A stretch of 64,000 bases of DNA, taken from Silurus meridionalis (Eukaryota > Chordata > Actinopteri > Siluriformes > Siluridae). The position numbers and the translations under genes were made by a program. Numbering within the stretch: position 1 is the first letter of the stretch; every line of letters starts with the position of its first letter. The stretch lies in contig NC_060885.1 in assembly GCF_014805685.1 (NCBI RefSeq), positions 29,200,632 through 29,264,631 on the forward strand, given 5' to 3'. Positions 1 to 10,898 of the stretch are shown here, one piece after another. Under the pieces are notes generated by a model. That model did no database searches. It saw nothing but the letters and a program-made list of their open reading frames with translations, and was not told where the DNA came from.

Positions 1-364
1 CTGTGTTTTATCAAGTCCAAGGTCAGCAGAACCATCTACCAGGAAGTTTAAGAGCACTTCATGCTTCCCTCTGCTACCAAGTATTTTGTACATATATAGT
101 AAATAAACATACTTTCCAGAAGACCAACAATTCACTAAAAAATTTTTTTTCTTATAAAGTATTCCATTTCTTTGAGATTGTAAGTTGGTGGGATTTTGTG
201 AGCCACAATCATAAAAAATTAAAGAAACACACACTTGAAATATATCAGTCTGTGTGCGATGAATCTATATGAGTTTGACTTTTTGTATTGAATTACTAAA
301 ATAGACCAACCTTTTAATTATATTCTATTTTAATGAGACGCACCTGTACATTCAACAATTTCAT

Positions 365-3300
365 TCTAAAAAAAAATGCATGTTTCAAACAAAGAAATAA
401 ATAGTCAATAAAATACAGTGCTACCAAATATTTTCTAACTGGTTGTACATTTGCATTCTCAATATAAAGGTTCTTACCTCTTTTGTAAAATTCTGGTAAT
501 GTAATAGACAAAAGAACGTAAATACAAATGACGTTTAGGCTGAAAACAGTCACGATAATAGATGACAGAGCAATTTGCACACCTGTGAAGGTAAAATAAA
601 TATATCATATATTGTGTATTGGAATACCTTTTCAGCTTATAGTGAATTATATTGATTCCAGTCCCGGTTATGATACTTACAGCTAAAAGCTTCTCCTTGG
701 AAAAAGTGCTTTTGTAGTGATAGGACCATCAGCATCACTATGACAGGAGGTGCTAATGCACAAATTGCCTCAGTGATGTCTAAAGGATTGAGGAGAAATA
801 CAGAGTTAGCCAAACATTTTTTCCGATGTATAATGTATAGATGATGACTGAGATGATGTTCGGTAGAGATTATGAGAGGAATACAAATACTGTATGAAGT
901 AAACAGACCTGCATTGTATTACGATACTCACAGATGTAAGGGTCTCGGTTGCTGCTGAGTAGAAATCCAAACAGGACCAGGTTAAATATTTCTAGACACA
1001 CAGTCTGGTGCAGCCGGAGACCATAGACAGCTGTAGACAAATAAAGAAACGAATCTTATTATATAAAACTTACTTTCGGCTTCTCCCATTAGGGGTCGCC
1101 ACAGCGGATCCTCCGCATGTTTGATTTGGCACATGTTTTTATGCCGGATGCCCCTCCTAACGCAACCCTCCCCACTTATCTGGGCTTGGGACCGGCACTG
1201 AGAGTGGCTGGGGTTGGTTCCCTGACCGGGGATCGAACCCGGGCCGCAGCGGGGAGAGTGCTGCATCATAACCACTAGACCACCAGGGAACCAACTAATC
1301 TTATTATATATGTATATATAACTTAACAAGAGCAGCTCTTTAAAGTCAAACCCTGAAGCTGTGTGGTGGCAATGCTCCCCCTTTTTACCAGTGTGTCAAA
1401 CAATTACAGAAGATACATACAGTAGTAGTACATATCTTACCTAAAACAATAGCACTGATGAAAGTCCCCACTGCAAAGATGATCAGTACTGTTACCGTGT
1501 GTCCTGCTGGTCTCTGTATCATAGCAACATTTCCAAAGAAAACTAAATAAGAGATAAAAAATAAAAATAAAAAGTTCTGTGTAATGCAGATTGTGGTAAA
1601 TATAGGTTCAACTATAGGGTATAGGGTAAACAATTTGTCAGTTATGTGTAACAAATACTGTAATGACTAAAAAAATAAAACATTTATTTGTACCCACTAT
1701 CTTTTTATATTTTATGGCGTGGCTACCGTAACAACCTGTGCAGTGTGATTTGTTTGTGTAGGTTGTACTGGATTCCATCTAGTCTGGAACCCAGGTCATG
1801 TCTTCCTGCTCTGCTCTGACTGGGGCTCACTTATCTGTGCTAAGTTGGGTTCCACTTAGAAGTTGGTTTGCGCTAGACAGATGCAAACATTCGCTCACAA
1901 ACTTCTAGACCTACTCTAGTTGTGTGTTTCTGACATACCTATACTTACTTTGGTGTTAACTTACTTGAACATGTGGCCATTGTTACAGTTGAATGATAAA
2001 GTGGAACAGCCAAAGCCTTTACTGCTTTCTGTAAGCAGTCTGTGAAATAAAATGTTCTGTTTGCATTAAATAGACATCATAAGATCAATCAAAGATCAAG
2101 GCAAAGAAATGATGTTCTTCTCTAAGAGAGTAAATGTAACTACTTGGTAACTTGTTGAGATAAGTAGATGTTTTCAGCAGCATGAGAGGCCTCATGAGAT
2201 TGACACTTGAACAAGCAATGATCTCTGGGGGTAAGGCTAGGAGGAAAAAAAACCCAAATGACAATCAGGTCCTGGATAATAAAAGGTGTGTATGTTAACA
2301 GAGGAAATGTATATGTTAACAAAGGAAAATGACCCTGAGTGTACCTTCTGTTGACCACAAGATGAAAGCTGCAAACATGCAGATGTTTGGACAAAGGATC
2401 AGAAAAATGGGCATTGTCAAGTCTTGTGAAGTAGAACCTAAGAAAGTGATTTTAAAAAGTAAAATGTTAGAGTGTTCATTATTACGTAATATACTTATAG
2501 TCATTGTTTAATAAAATACCTTTCTTTCTCAGTAGGTTCCAAACAGGACCAAAAAATCCCACTGCAAGCACCAGCGCAACAGAGCAAAGAACAAATATTG
2601 ATATATGCGGTGTGGTGAAACCTGTGAATAAATGATAGTCATTTATTTGCAAGACTTCAGCATTACCTAGTTCATAGGGTCATTTTCAGTAAGAGTTCTA
2701 CAGATAATCCAGTGGTCATGCTGGGAAAGTTCTATTTCATCCTTTCTAACTATCAGGGCAGGTGTTTCCTGGACACCAAATTTTGGTGATATTTGAGGTA
2801 CACAATCGCTAATTAGTCCAAGAGTCAAGTATCGTCTAGCAAGATGTCTAAGAATTTGGTACACCTGATGAGGTCCAGGTCATTACCATGGTACTTTAGT
2901 ATCAATATAATCTTTATGAACTCTTTTGAAGTTGCCTGTCGTGGAGGTCTGTGGTGCATCTACCTGGGCATTGACACACACACACAAACACACCTTCCCA
3001 GATCTTACAGAGGATGTAAAACGTCTATAAACACTTGCTCATCCTGTATAATTAACCTCCTTTGTTTGCACTGAACTTTATTTATTTTAATGTTTGGTCA
3101 CTAACAGACAGCAAGGCTCCAAAGGGTATGGAAATCATTTCTATATTATAGTGTTATCCACTCCTAACGTGATCACAGTTACACAACAAGGTATGCTGAT
3201 TTTATAACACCACATCTGGGAGTTAACTACATAAAGTAACGTTATTTGCATGTCAACATTATTTCTTGAATTTCTACATGGCCTAGTTCACTACATTTTA

Positions 3301-4535
3301 TTATTTATTTTTAGATTTAGATGATTGAGTTTTCTTTAAGGCCTCTGAACACCAAAGGAGAGTTTGTTCAAATATTCATGCATAACAAAAATGCATACCA
3401 TCTGTTGTACAACAAGACAATAGGACATATGCTAATCCTGTTGCTTAGAAACTAATCTGCAACCTTAGGCTTTGGCTATTGTATCGTGTTACAGATTGGC
3501 TGCCCTGCTGTCTCTCTATTTAAGGCTTCATCAAGAAAAAAAATATATTCCGAGCACATGAACACAGTTATGCTGAATTATTAATAAAGTCCTGCTATTA
3601 AAATTTTAAGTTCTGAAATGATTTACTTTGGAAATCTACCCATCCTGAGCATTTCATTCATCTGGGTTGGGATTATTGTTTTTTTCAGAGACTCAGTCAC
3701 AGCTCAGTGGGTGGGAAATGCTTTTTTATATTCCCATTTTTTTCCAGAGAACACCATTCCATCAGGAATGCTCACTGTGCGTTGTTTTTTTGTTTTGTAT
3801 TTAAAGTGAAATTTCACCTACTCACACTTCCTTTCAGATTCTGGAAATTCTAACATGTGACGAATGAGTTGATTAGTAACTTCCGACTGGTAAAGCATAT
3901 TACCTACGCCATCCAGATTCACACAGATCCGTGTAGACCTGTTCATAGCGAAGACCTCACATATGTATGTTCCTTTATCTTCCAGCTGTACATCCATCAG
4001 CTTGAGTGAGAAGTTCCCTTTGGAGATTTCAGAAGAAAAGAGCTCAACTCTTTTCTTGTACCTTTCATGTGAGGAATCAGAGATGGTATGATTGGTTTGA
4101 TAAAGCAGGACAAGGACATTTTGGTCTCCGTCCTCCCTTTTCCAGTTCACTTGTTCTATGTTTTTGGCTGGTACTTGCAAATCTACTGAACAGTTCAGTA
4201 TGACCTCCTCACCCTTGTAGGCAAAGGTGGCTGAGTTTGTCCTGGGCATCACAAGACATTCATGGCCATAGACATGGAGACCTGGATACAGACCAAACAT
4301 TACATTGATTCATGCATGTATAAAAGCATCTTTTTTTATATATATATAATTGTCAGTTCTATATCTTGTGAATAGCATGTTACAAAATCTCTAAGAATTC
4401 AAGATTGTACATTGAGTGCAATAAGTTTTTATTCACGTACTTGAAAATGTTATTATTCTGAATATTTAAGAAAAGAACTGGCTTACCTCCATGTCCCATA
4501 GCAAAAAACATCAATAAACCTACTGGCAAATACAT
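365..4535 (-). CDS. Ig V-set protein with six membrane-spanning mini-exons (gene span)
   Basis: Spliced gene read from eight exons: 4535-4487, 4281-3904, 2621-2520, 2437-2345, 1542-1441, 1030-932, 779-681, 582-478, and perhaps a terminal exon at 365. Joined, they give about 343 codons in one open frame: a signal peptide, one V-set Ig domain, then six hydrophobic segments. Every internal junction is phase 1, typical of Ig-superfamily genes. All donors are GT and acceptors AG with pyrimidine tracts. The layout recalls Skint/butyrophilin-like proteins (Ig ectodomain, usually three membrane segments), so a role at the cell surface in immune recognition is inferred. No IgC exon was seen between the V and membrane exons. 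I cannot name the family. The 1.3-kb gap 2622-3903 and the 0.8-kb gap 1543-2344 could hide further exons. Confidence 0.72.
478..582 (-). CDS. Membrane mini-exon 6
   Basis: A 105-nt, phase 1-1 exon with acceptor ACCTTCACAG (AG at 584-583) and donor AAAGAG|GTAAGA (GT at 477-476). It encodes 35 codons: the hydrophobic run ALSSIIVTVFSLNVICIYVL, then LPEFYKR, a basic cytoplasmic-type end. A possible last exon starts at 365 after a perfect pyrimidine tract; entered in phase it gives Glu and an immediate stop, so the protein may end just after this segment. A longer tail beyond the left edge is not excluded. Confidence 0.63.
681..779 (-). CDS. Membrane mini-exon 5
   Basis: A 99-nt, phase 1-1 exon with acceptor CAATCCTTTAG (AG at 781-780) and a strong donor TTAGCT|GTAAGT (GT at 680-679). 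It encodes 33 codons with the hydrophobic core AICALAPPVIVMLMVLSL and a tail containing QKHFFQGE. It joins mini-exons 4 and 6 in frame. Confidence 0.64.
932..1030 (-). CDS. Membrane mini-exon 4
   Basis: A 99-nt, phase 1-1 exon with acceptor TTTGTCTACAG (AG at 1032-1031) and donor CATCT|GTGAGT (GT at 931-930). It encodes 33 codons with a shorter hydrophobic stretch (VCLEIFNLVLFGFLL), which includes one acidic residue and is the least certain membrane segment. A SINE lies 22 bases upstream of its acceptor. Confidence 0.58.
1066..1296 (-). mobile_element. tRNA-Glu-derived SINE with 14-bp target-site duplication
   Basis: On the minus strand it begins with a tRNA-Glu-like head (A box TGGTCTAGTGG, B box GGGTTCGATCC), then a body (CCAACCCCAGCCA..., GGTTGCGTTAGG), then the tail GGCGACCCCTAATGGGAG with a few AAGT-like bases. 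Perfect 14-bp direct repeats (AATCTTATTATATA) at 1052-1065 and 1297-1310 flank it, showing retroposition. It lies in the intron just upstream of membrane mini-exon 4. Confidence 0.9.
1441..1542 (-). CDS. Membrane mini-exon 3
   Basis: A 102-nt, phase 1-1 exon with acceptor TCTTATTTAG (AG at 1544-1543) and a strong donor TTTTAG|GTAAGA (GT at 1440-1439). It encodes 34 codons: a polar loop containing MIQRPAGHT, then the hydrophobic run VTVLIIFAVGTFISAIVL. It has the same length as mini-exon 1. Confidence 0.66.
2345..2437 (-). CDS. Membrane mini-exon 2
   Basis: A 93-nt, phase 1-1 exon between ACTTTCTTAG (AG at 2439-2438) and GAAG|GTACAC (GT at 2344-2343). It encodes 31 codons with a hydrophobic core MPIFLILCPNICMFAAFILW. 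It reads in frame from mini-exon 1. The donor is weaker than its neighbours, so exon skipping would be easy and would not break the frame. Confidence 0.62.
2520..2621 (-). CDS. Membrane mini-exon 1 of the Ig/multi-TM protein
   Basis: A 102-nt, phase 1-1 exon. The acceptor is TATTCACAG (AG at 2623-2622) and the donor AAAG|GTATTT (GT at 2519-2518). It encodes about 22 hydrophobic residues (core ISIFVLCSVALVLAVGFF) followed by a basic stop-transfer stretch (LLRKK), as expected for the first membrane pass after the Ig ectodomain. Confidence 0.7.
2667..2864 (-). pseudogene. Possible remnant of an Ig/TCR-beta-like V segment
   Basis: A 65-codon open frame inside the intron between the Ig V exon and the first membrane exon. 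Its middle (QETPALIVRKDEIELSQHDH) looks like the start of a teleost TCR-beta-like or NITR-like V domain, but the expected first cysteine after ELS is absent and no core tryptophan or second cysteine follows. It has no convincing splice sites. It could be a decayed duplicate V exon or chance; the match rests on a short motif recalled by eye. Confidence 0.22.
3904..4281 (-). CDS. Exon 2, V-set immunoglobulin domain
   Basis: A 378-nt phase 1-1 exon encoding one V-set Ig domain. The B-strand cysteine is in VILNCSVD, the core tryptophan in VNWKRE and the F-strand cysteine in DKGTYICEVF, so the canonical disulfide can form. N-glycosylation sequons are NCS, NHT, NFS and NRS. An extra N-terminal cysteine (GHECLV) could pair elsewhere. 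The acceptor is TGTATCCAG at 4282-4283 and the chosen donor GTAG|GTAATA at 3903-3902; the open frame runs on to 3818 only by intron read-through. The domain resembles B7/butyrophilin/Skint-like V domains. Ligand and binding partner are unknown. Confidence 0.78.
4487..4535 (-). CDS. Exon 1, signal peptide of the Ig/multi-TM protein
   Basis: ATG at 4535-4533 opens a short hydrophobic leader (MYLPVGLLMFFAMGHG), ending in phase 1 at a good donor (GAG|GTAAGC, GT at 4486-4485). With the first two bases of the Ig exon it makes Gly, keeping the frame. A short leader exon before a phase-1 Ig exon is the standard Ig-superfamily arrangement. A TATAAAT-like motif lies about 45 bases upstream of the ATG (around 4577-4585, minus strand), but whether it is a promoter or whether a 5' UTR intron exists cannot be decided. 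Confidence 0.65.
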
Positions 4536-4540
4536 CTACC

Positions 4541-5067
4541 TTGTTGTCTGTTGTATCAGTTTCAACACAACTGCAAGATTTATAACAAACTTAGTCATTT
4601 TAATTGCATTATGCAATGAGGGCATGTCTAAACTAGTTGAATATTTTGGAAAAACAAAAATCTAAAAGAAAACAGGGAAATGTGCCAAATAGCAAAGTCA
4701 ACACCTGCAAACGACAAGCTTTGATTGACACTACAAGTATGTGCAATTCAAAATCATAAATGATCAACAAATATAAAATACATTAGCAATGCACTAAGCT
4801 ATTGGATGTTTAATGAGAAAATCAGTTTTTTGTGTATAGAGTATTTCTGTATTTTAAAACTGATGATACCTGGTTGAACTACCTTCTTATAATATGAGGT
4901 AACTGGTTTTATAAATAATACACAAAGTTGTGCCAGAGGCAGGTACAATTAGATCACAGAGATTTTGGCAAATGCTATAACCAACTCAGCATTGGTTGTC
5001 TCACTGTATCTTTTACAGTGAGAATGAATGCCATTACTGAAGTGTACAAAAAGCATAAAACCTAATT
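4541..5067. other. Intergenic flank upstream of the Ig/multi-TM gene
   Basis: AT-rich DNA with no supported exon. It may hold the promoter of the Ig gene, but no clear element other than the TATA-like motif near 4580 was seen. Confidence 0.4.
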
Positions 5068-5545
5068 AACACAATTCAACAAGTCTCCTTTCACTGCAGC
5101 CACAACTGCACTGCCCACATACATCATTCTCTTAGCAGAAGACAGGTTTTCTCTGCATTTTCCCCAGGATTTGACATGAAGGCATATTGTGTGTTTTTGT
5201 GCATATTTTACAGGAGAGAAAATGCAAAAGTATAAATGGTTCACAAAAAAGCTTAAAAACATTTTTGAACTGTTTTGGCTGACCTTTCCTCAAAACGCCC
5301 ATCTTGAAAATGCCCTTGTATGACTGATCAAAAATTAATTTCTTCTCATATGTCAGCCACTGTGGAATGAAAAAACAACTATTAAATCTACATGAATATA
5401 TTTGCGGTTTGCGACTAGTGCGCTCTCTGACTATCCAATCAAAGGAAGGGAAAACAGAGTTATTGTACCCACACTAGATTGGCCCCAGTGCCAGCAACTC
5501 AAAATCTGATTGGTTAAAGCAACAGATTTGACCTGTGATGTGGTG
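5068..5545 (-). repeat. Unclassified interspersed repeat family X, copy A
   Basis: The reverse complement matches copies at 50478-50995 (minus), 11119-11590 (plus) and 59335-59955 (plus). Shared blocks are TTTCATTCCACA, a run on GAGAAGAAATTAATT, CATTTATACTTTTGCATTTTC, and GTGAAAGGAGAC near the 3' side. No convincing open frame runs through it. It is probably a non-autonomous transposon or LINE tail; the class is not recognised. Confidence 0.6.
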
Positions 5546-5705
5546 GAAATATAATTGGATAGAATCTCAAACCTAAACAGACATTACAGGAAGCAGCACA
5601 AACAAGTGTGAAGCTATGACAAAGAGAATAGACTATTGGGAATAATTTAATACATATTCATGGAAAAATATTAAAATGTAAGTCAGTGATTTTGATGGCG
5701 TTTTG

Positions 5706-6083
5706 GCCACCACCTCTTCTCTCTGCAACCACACCACTTTACTGCCCTTCCTCTCATTCACACGTCTTATTCCTACTGACTTTCATTCCCCTTCTCTCAA
5801 GCGCATACCTCCAACTCTCCTCCACCTACTCCCTACTCTCACCACAAATAACAAAATCGCCCGCAAACATCATAGTCCATGAAGACTCCTGTCTGACCTC
5901 GTCCGTCAACCTTTCATCACCACTTCAAACAGAAAAGGGCTCAGAGCCAATTATTAATGCAGTCCAACCGCCACCTTAAACCAGTCGGTTGTTTCTACTG
6001 CACACTTCACTGCTGTCACACTGTCCTCATTTATGTGCTGCACCACCCTCACATACTTCTCTGACACACCTGACTTCCTCATA
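5706..6083 (-). mobile_element. Old fragment of the RTE-type LINE
   Basis: Reads as a diverged copy of 36018-36425: the same order of short blocks (CTCTCATTCACACG, CTGACTTTCATTCCCCTTCTC, CATAGTCCA, AGACTCCTGTCTGACCTCGTC, ACACCTGACTTCCTCATAC). Frame-breaking indels mean no reverse-transcriptase frame survives. It covers part of the RT domain on the minus strand. Confidence 0.75.
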
Positions 6084-6807
6084 CTTTATCAAATTGCCCC
6101 TAGGTATGTAAACTTCTGTAAAGGCAACAAAACTACAATAACAGACAACAGAAAAAAAAAAGTTCTATTGACCATGTTTGCCATTCGAAAGAATCTAGAG
6201 AAGCATTTTTTACTTCGAACACAAAGAAACAAAAAGTATGCAGCACTCTGTAGCACATTGCTTTGTAAGATGCAAGACTCTAAAGCTATTCACAATTTTA
6301 CACAATGATTTGGAATATAATTTGTATATTCAACCTGTTCTCAAGCAAAAATAATAAGGTGGCATTGGTTTGGTATTGTGTTCTTTTTTTTTTGCCTTCC
6401 CAGAAACCTGGCTCCTTGCATAAAGTATGACTACTGCAATATTTGAACAGAGGCTTTAAAAGTGAACTCAACTCAGACGAACTCCAAACTGCAATCTGTG
6501 CACAATTCTTTCCTCCTGATTAATGCCTCAAGATAAACACGTTGCAGAACAGACCCCGTGCTCCCAAGAGTAAATCATTTATTTAAAGACCTCCTTCTGC
6601 CCCTCCACCTCAGCACTATCCCATGGGCAGTAACAAAGGGGTACAGAACCATCTTACCTTCTGGCAGTGTGAAATCTAAATCGTCATTTTCGTGACAGGG
6701 GTGCTGAGATGTGTGAGAAAGTGTGTTGATTACTAGGACAGTAAATACAAATTATAAACAGCACTTTTCTTGAGAAATTTATAGAGACATTTCTACATAA
6801 TTTTGGA

Positions 6808-6895
6808 AATGGTCGATTATTGTTTAAAGCTCTGGGTTACTGATCGGTAGTTGGGGGTGCACTGCCAAGCTGCCACTCTGGGGCCCTTAAATACG
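6808..6895 (+). mobile_element. Fragment of second tRNA-like SINE
   Basis: GCTCTGGGTTACTGATCGG followed by GCACTGCCAAGCTGCCACTC and GGCCCTTAA matches the middle of the SINE at 7141-7330. It is truncated at both ends. Confidence 0.5.
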
Positions 6896-7140
6896 GCCCT
6901 TATTCCCTATTCCTCTCTTCTTTTTATCATGGCCGACCCTACACTCTGACCTCAGCCTCTAAGCAAGCTGGAATATGCAAAGAAATATTTTTACTCTGTT
7001 GTAATTTATTTCAGTGCAACAAAAAAGTCCATGTATAAAGTCTTCTTTTTCATTGCTTTAGCTAATAATTCCATTTCCTATAACACAGCTGGTCTCTATT
7101 ACCAGCATATATGGTAGTATATGGTAAAAGTGTCGGTTAA

Positions 7141-7330
7141 AGGGGAAGTCATAGCTCAATTATTATGATGCTGGACTTATTATTGAAAGGTTGTGAGTTC
7201 AAATCCCAGCACTGCCAAGCTGCCACTCCTGGATACTTGAGCAATACCCTTAACCATCAACTGTTAGTTGTATAAATAAAATAATTGAAAGGCTCTGAAT
7301 AAGGGCGCTGCCAAATGCCATAAATGTACA
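7141..7330 (+). mobile_element. Second tRNA-like SINE family, near-complete copy
   Basis: The head holds a degenerate A-box-like region (AGCTCAATTATTATGATGC) and a B box (GGTTGTGAGTTCAAATCC). The body has CAGCACTGCCAAGCTGCCACT and CCCTTAACC, and the tail is GGCTCTGAATAAGGGCG..CCAAATGCCATAAATGTA. The tail resembles the L2-like LINE end at 29998-30035. Confidence 0.75.
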
Positions 7331-9500
7331 TCATCATGGTCAACTTCTCTCTCACTGTGGACTGTTTATATGCCCGTTGTTTTTATTATTAGCTCGATAT
7401 TCCCTTCTTTATCATCGTGGTTTGCAGCAATTTGAATGTTGAAATACATTTGTTTGTTTTAATATATAATCGCTTGAGGGAAAAAAAATTCCTTTGAGCC
7501 TCAGTGTGTTGTCTGCCTTGTGGTGGCAGATGTCTGCTAAAATGATACTAAGCAGGTGTACATCTCTGTCTGAACATCAAAGGTTACAGAAAAAAGTAAT
7601 GAACAGACTCGCTCTCTTTTCTCATTAGACTTCCTGATTCTTAAGAGGCTTAAGGGAGAACTCGGAGCACACCGAATCAGTCTTTAAACATTAATGCAGT
7701 CGATCGGATAAACCGCAGGTGTGCTGAGATTAAAATCGTGTGAAGTCACAAATCCACACGACACGTTTCTCACCCGAGTCCCATTTCATCCCATCCTACA
7801 GGTCCTCTTGTCTCTTGTTCTTTCTGACTAGCATCTTAAACAAAAGATATAATATAATCAGAAGTTTGGGAAGAAAAAAAATCTTCAGATTAACATTTAC
7901 CAAAAGGTATGTATTCTTAAAATAAACTTCTAGAATACTAAGGATTTTAGATTGCACCAGGTGAGAAACTCTCAGTAAGAAATAAACTGGAGGGTGAAAT
8001 ACAGAACAGAAATACATATATTCTTACAATCCATCAGTGAATACTTGCAATCTCAGGTGACCATGTAGAGAAGTACACACTGCACCCTGCTCGAATACCT
8101 TCTGGTGTGAGCTGCTGATGTGATGGTATGTGACAGCCTGCATCCTCAAGCCTGAACTCGGGTCACTACATAGGTGCCGAGGCATCTGTTGGTAGTACCA
8201 AATACACCAATCCGCTCTCTCGGCTTGTGCCTACCATTCATCGTTACAGATTGCACCAGTTTCAAGGGCAAATGCATGGCCGTATGATGGTTATCTTACA
8301 GTTTGTTTACTGTTTTGTATCGTAAAGTATTTTTTTTTACTAGAGTTTGTTTTTTGGAAATCACTTATTGTATCAAGTTTCTGATCATCCAAACTGATTT
8401 GGGGGAAAAATGCACCTTCAGAAACCTTCTTTAGTACCAGCGAAGGCTTCTATACACCGATATTCCTGTCTTCATTTCGATTTTATGCTTTCATTTCACA
8501 AAACATTGCCCTGCCAATCGAAATTCTCATAATGTAATCTCCTACTTCACTGAACACTAAGTATTGATGGATGAACGTTGACTGAACGATTCGGATCAAA
8601 TATCTTAGAGTAGGTAGGGCAGAAAAACAGTTTGAAGTTCTGGGCCTTTATATATGGCACTGTGTAAAAAAATAAATAAATGAATAAAAAAAAAAAACTA
8701 CTGAATTTCACGCTTTCATTAACCGCACCGTCAAACGTAATGAACGGAGACATTCAATTACTAAAGAAATTGTGTTTTGTTTCACCTACTTGCTGGAGAC
8801 AGACATGATATTGCAATATCAACAACTATTTGATTTTTTTATGTCAAATAACATAAAACAAGTTTATTACATCCTCAAAACAAGTTCCTGTGACTGATGA
8901 TATATAAAGAAGAAAAGAGTTATTCGAACAAGTACATTTATTTAGAACTGGGATTAATATTATAAACCAATCGCAATATTGTCAGGTTTGTTTAAGAAAA
9001 TTCAATACCCCCTGACCAATCAGAATAGAGAATTTAGAAGCTTTAAGATATATATATTTGACTAGTCCTAAATTAACAATGGAAACTGAAAAAGTAAGGA
9101 CAACCATATGCTAAACATAAGCCTAATCATGAACCGGAAAGAATATCGTACTAGGATATCGTATACACATACAAATAACTTACAGTTGCAATTCTGTGAT
9201 GTCTGATGTATTCGTCAATTTACCTACCGACCGACCGACCAACCGACCTATTTTAAAGAAAATAAATCTATAAATAAAATAACTGACTGGATGCATAAAT
9301 CTCAGTCAAGGACACAATGTCTTTGAGAAGTCTTTCTGTGTAGCTATCTGCCTCTAAGTGCCACATCATCCACAATTAATCAAACATTTACCATTGCAAA
9401 GGTGTTCTAGAGTGATAACGAGTCTGCGCTTGCTCGTAAGGCCCTGCAAGGTTCGAGCATAAAAGATACAAAACAAAAACATTCAATTTCGAACTCACAA
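7331..9500. other. Intergenic DNA without a recognisable gene
   Basis: AT-rich single-copy-looking DNA with homopolymer runs. A short (CCGA)n stretch lies near 9225-9248, and a fragment around 9005-9055 (CTGACCAATCAGAAT) resembles a common teleost MITE arm also seen near 12425 and 58500. No exon is supported. Confidence 0.4.
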
Positions 9501-10898
9501 GAACCAATTATTAAGTCTTTGAGAGTGGTAAAAAGTTATATGTACTCATCTAAGATGCTGATTAAATTCTGCTACACAGTTATAATAATGCATCATCGTT
9601 TTTTTTCTCATAGCAGGAGAAAGGAAATGAGTATTATCATCCCAAATCATTCCGAATATCGATCCCCAGGGTGCATTAGAGAGCCACCGGGGATATTATG
9701 CGCCATTTATGTGTATTGCACAAGAGTGTGCCTAAATAAAGCATGCTCCAGAGAAAGGCGTCGCCATGAAGCTCCTATTGAGATGCCCTCAAGCCAAACT
9801 ACCCGATCGATACGGACGCAAGGGGAAGTTAGTGAAGAAATCAATACTTCTCCGAGGGAGAAATATGTTTCTGCCAAATCCGTCAGGGGTCTGATAAAAG
9901 TGCAGTTGCGCTGCCAGAACAAGCAAACAGCCTCATGATGGGGGATGAAATAACACAGGTAGGTATGTAAAGCTGAAATATAAATGCTGCTTTTTATGGA
10001 GCAACAAGTCCTAAAACCCAAACATGAAGCCTTCCTTAAAGCTATAATGAAATACTAAAAAATATTTTAATTGTTTTCATGTCAAGCTTTGAAATCTGAT
10101 TATCTTCAAGGTGTTGATTCATTTACAATACCAATAGTGAAGCTCAAAAACCCCAGGTTTGTATGAACACTCAATCTTACACTATTATTTTAAGCAGTAC
10201 ATGATTTGTCATTTGACAACAATCTAATCTTTGTGATAAGGAGATGTGTATTTAACTTTGGTGGAAGTTTTCATGACAGATTAGTTTACGTTATGCTGTT
10301 TTTCACTACCTTGGCAAGCTTGTACTATTAACATCTGGTGTAACAGAAGCTGTGTTTACAGCTGCTGTAACCCAAGCAACAACTTGTCTTTGTTCTGAGG
10401 AAAGTCAAACAACCAGCATGTCGAACCCGTTTGATATTTCACAGTTATCCAAAGTGCCTTTGAGTGTCAGTCATGGGTGTTATAAATAGGGCCTGGTACA
10501 AAAGATGTTATCTTAAAGGTTTTGCGTTCAAGTAGCTCGAAAGAACAGCCGAATAATCAGCTACACTGTTTTACAGAATGTGTTTAAAAATGGCAAAGTG
10601 CAAATTAGATTAGATTCAGATTGGATACTGTCACGTCAAGGATAAAGGAGGGCAAAAGATTCTACTAGACACCACATATTGTACATCATCGATCAGTGGC
10701 AGGCCAGCAGGGCCAGCAAGGTCTTCACTGCTGGCCTGAACTCGATCAGAATCATATTTTAGTATACATATGTCATTGATTATAGTCTATTCTTTTCATT
10801 AGATAGAGTTTCTTTGGGGTGCATGTCTGTTGCTGCACCTTCAAGTGTAATGTTTGGTTTGGCATGGAACCTTGTTAGATCCAGATCCACTCGAATAT
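9501..10898. other. Intergenic DNA, one complex block at about 9690-9950
   Basis: The block 9690-9950 is less AT-rich and of higher complexity than its surroundings, with open frames on both strands but no recognisable protein and no paired splice sites. It may be regulatory or single-copy DNA. Nothing else is recognised here. Confidence 0.3.

Noticed and set aside
982..1329. 115-codon minus-strand frame with GSIPGQGTNPSHSQ
   Set aside because: It is a translation of the tRNA-Glu SINE plus a wrong frame of membrane mini-exon 4.
2140..2394. A further membrane mini-exon at about 2150-2275
   Set aside because: The acceptor-like TATTATCCAG leads, in phase 1, into a stop after twelve codons, and no matching donor was found.
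9519..9938. 139-codon plus-strand frame
   Set aside because: Overlaps an equally open minus-strand frame; no domain, no splice sites, no protein-like composition beyond chance.
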